A stretch of 7,188 bases of DNA from NCBI GenBank assembly GCA_030038715.1, contig JASHSO010000077.1, positions 1 through 7,188 of the forward strand, given 5' to 3'. The translations under genes were made by a program, and so were the position numbers. Within the stretch, counting starts at the first letter, position 1; the number at the start of each line of letters is the position of its first letter. Of this stretch, positions 6,371-7,188 are shown piece by piece. Source of the DNA: Streptosporangiaceae bacterium (lineage in GTDB: Bacteria; Actinomycetota; Actinomycetes; Streptosporangiales; Streptosporangiaceae). The notes under the pieces are model-generated. The model worked only from the letters and a program-made list of their open reading frames with translations. It made no database searches and was not told the origin of the DNA.

Positions 6371-6428
6371 ACGACGTCGTTCGACAGTTGCTGACGCTCT
6401 TTCAGCATCAGGTGTCCAACGACGACGT
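6371..6428. terminator. Long imperfect hairpin between convergent helD and protease genes
   Basis: Pairing runs in four blocks: ACG/CGT (6371-6373 with 6426-6428), CGTCGTT/AACGACG (6375-6381 with 6418-6424), GACA/TGTC (6383-6386 with 6413-6416) and TGCTGA/TCAGCA (6389-6394 with 6402-6407). This makes 20 pairs with two single mismatches, an internal loop and a 7-base apical loop. The hairpin lies 20 bases after the helD stop and 47 bases after the stop of the minus-strand gene, which suits a bidirectional terminator. A T-rich CTCTTT is inside the loop, not after the stem, so it is not a textbook intrinsic terminator. Confidence 0.45.
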
Positions 6429-6475
6429 TCCGGGACGGCGAGACCCCGAGCCGATAAGGAAAGCACGGACCCCAG

Positions 6476-7188
6476 TCAATCGTCGTCGCTGCGGTTACCC
6501 CCGCCGAACCTGCTGAACAGCTTGGTGCCGGCATCGACAGCGCCGGATGCGACGCCGCGTACCGCACCAATCAGCGGGTCGGCGCTGCGGTTCCAGGAGT
6601 CCTGGTAGGACTTGGCCGCGCTTCTGAACTCGTCGCCGACCGAGGTCTGCGAGTCGTCATCCCGGCGCGGGTAGTTGCCGGCGAGGATGTCGCGGTACTC
6701 GCCGTCGGTGGCCCAGCGGTCTAGTTCGGCGAACCGGACGACCGCGAACGGGTGCGTCTGGCCCTGCAGCTGCAGCAGCTTCAGCAGGCTGTCCCTGACG
6801 TCGGGGACGCCGTCGTACTCGCGTGCCTGGCGGTGGAACTCGTCGTGGCTGAACTGCGCGAGGTGCCGGCCGCCGGCCAGCTTCATCAGTGCCCGGCGGG
6901 CCGCCTCGACGTCCTGCGTCGCCAGCAACCCAGCCCGGTCCGCCGACATCTCCGACTTGCGGTACCACTCCTCGAGGCCCCAGATCACGCCGCGCAGGCC
7001 GATCCACGCGAGGGGGAAGAGCGCCAGCCGCTGCGCCAGCCTGATCAGGTTATACAGCATCGTGTGGTACACGGCGTGGCCGGACGCGACGTGCCCGAGC
7101 TCGTGGCCGATGACCCAGCGGATTTCCTCGGCGTCCATCAGCTCGACGATTCCGCTGTTCAGCACGATGAACGGCTGGCTCGTGCCGA
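6476..7188 (-). CDS. M48 family zinc metallopeptidase, 3' part (5' end outside window)
   Basis: The frame is open to the window edge, so the gene is cut at its 5' end; 236 residues are visible, starting GTSQPFIVLNSG, and the GTG at 7163-7165 is internal. M48 peptidases are zinc endoproteases, often membrane-linked, that degrade damaged membrane proteins (HtpX/Ste24 relatives). The HELGH zinc motif is at visible residues 28-32 (7091-7105). The third ligand is the Glu of SEMSADRAG at 79 (6950-6952), with the conserved Asp four residues later, so the active site is complete. A hydrophobic segment between them (about 54-70, with FPLAWIGLRGVIWGL) could be membrane-embedded. HPFAVVRFAEL (around 145-155) is the usual late M48 motif. 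The tail after NYPRRDDD is family-variable, ending in SRFGGGNRSDDD. The gene is convergent with helD, so no operon link is implied. HtpX orthology cannot be tested without the N-terminus. Confidence 0.93.
   Translation of the reverse strand, partial: GTSQPFIVLNSGIVELMDAEEIRWVIGHELGHVASGHAVYHTMLYNLIRLAQRLALFPLAWIGLRGVIWGLEEWYRKSEMSADRAGLLATQDVEAARRALMKLAGGRHLAQFSHDEFHRQAREYDGVPDVRDSLLKLLQLQGQTHPFAVVRFAELDRWATDGEYRDILAGNYPRRDDDSQTSVGDEFRSAAKSYQDSWNRSADPLIGAVRGVASGAVDAGTKLFSRFGGGNRSDDD

Overview
This is ordinary high-GC actinobacterial chromosome. The support is the gene order RNase E/G, L21, L27, Obg, the frequent GTG and TTG starts, the strong preference for G or C at third codon positions, and an actinobacterial-type HelD. 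I cannot name the genus; an order-level guess would be inference only.

Layout: 1-1215 is the 3' part of an RNase E/G gene (rne), with the catalytic core intact and a degenerate pentapeptide tail. 1291-1509 is a very acidic 72-residue ORF made of 13-residue tandem repeats, placed between rne and rplU. 1693-2028 is rplU (L21) and 2030-2305 is rpmA (L27), one base apart. 2417-3784 is the GTPase gene obgE. A 145-bp AT-rich gap follows, then helD at 3930-6350, a UvrD/Rep-type RNA polymerase recycling helicase starting at TTG. Convergent to it, and cut off by the window edge, is an M48 zinc metalloprotease gene (6476-7188, minus strand). A long imperfect hairpin (6371-6428) lies between the two convergent genes.

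The left half is a translation and RNA-metabolism cluster: RNase E/G processes RNA, L21 and L27 belong to the 50S subunit, and Obg assists 50S assembly and stress signalling. In many actinobacteria proB follows obg; here helD does, after an AT-rich promoter-like gap, so helD is probably its own transcription unit.

I did not find a clear new multi-gene system. The most unusual features are the acidic repeat ORF, which holds a 62-bp exact duplication, the 15-bp-periodic low-complexity segments in two unrelated genes (the rne tail and a HelD insertion), and a structured-looking rplU leader with a short hairpin over its ribosome binding site.
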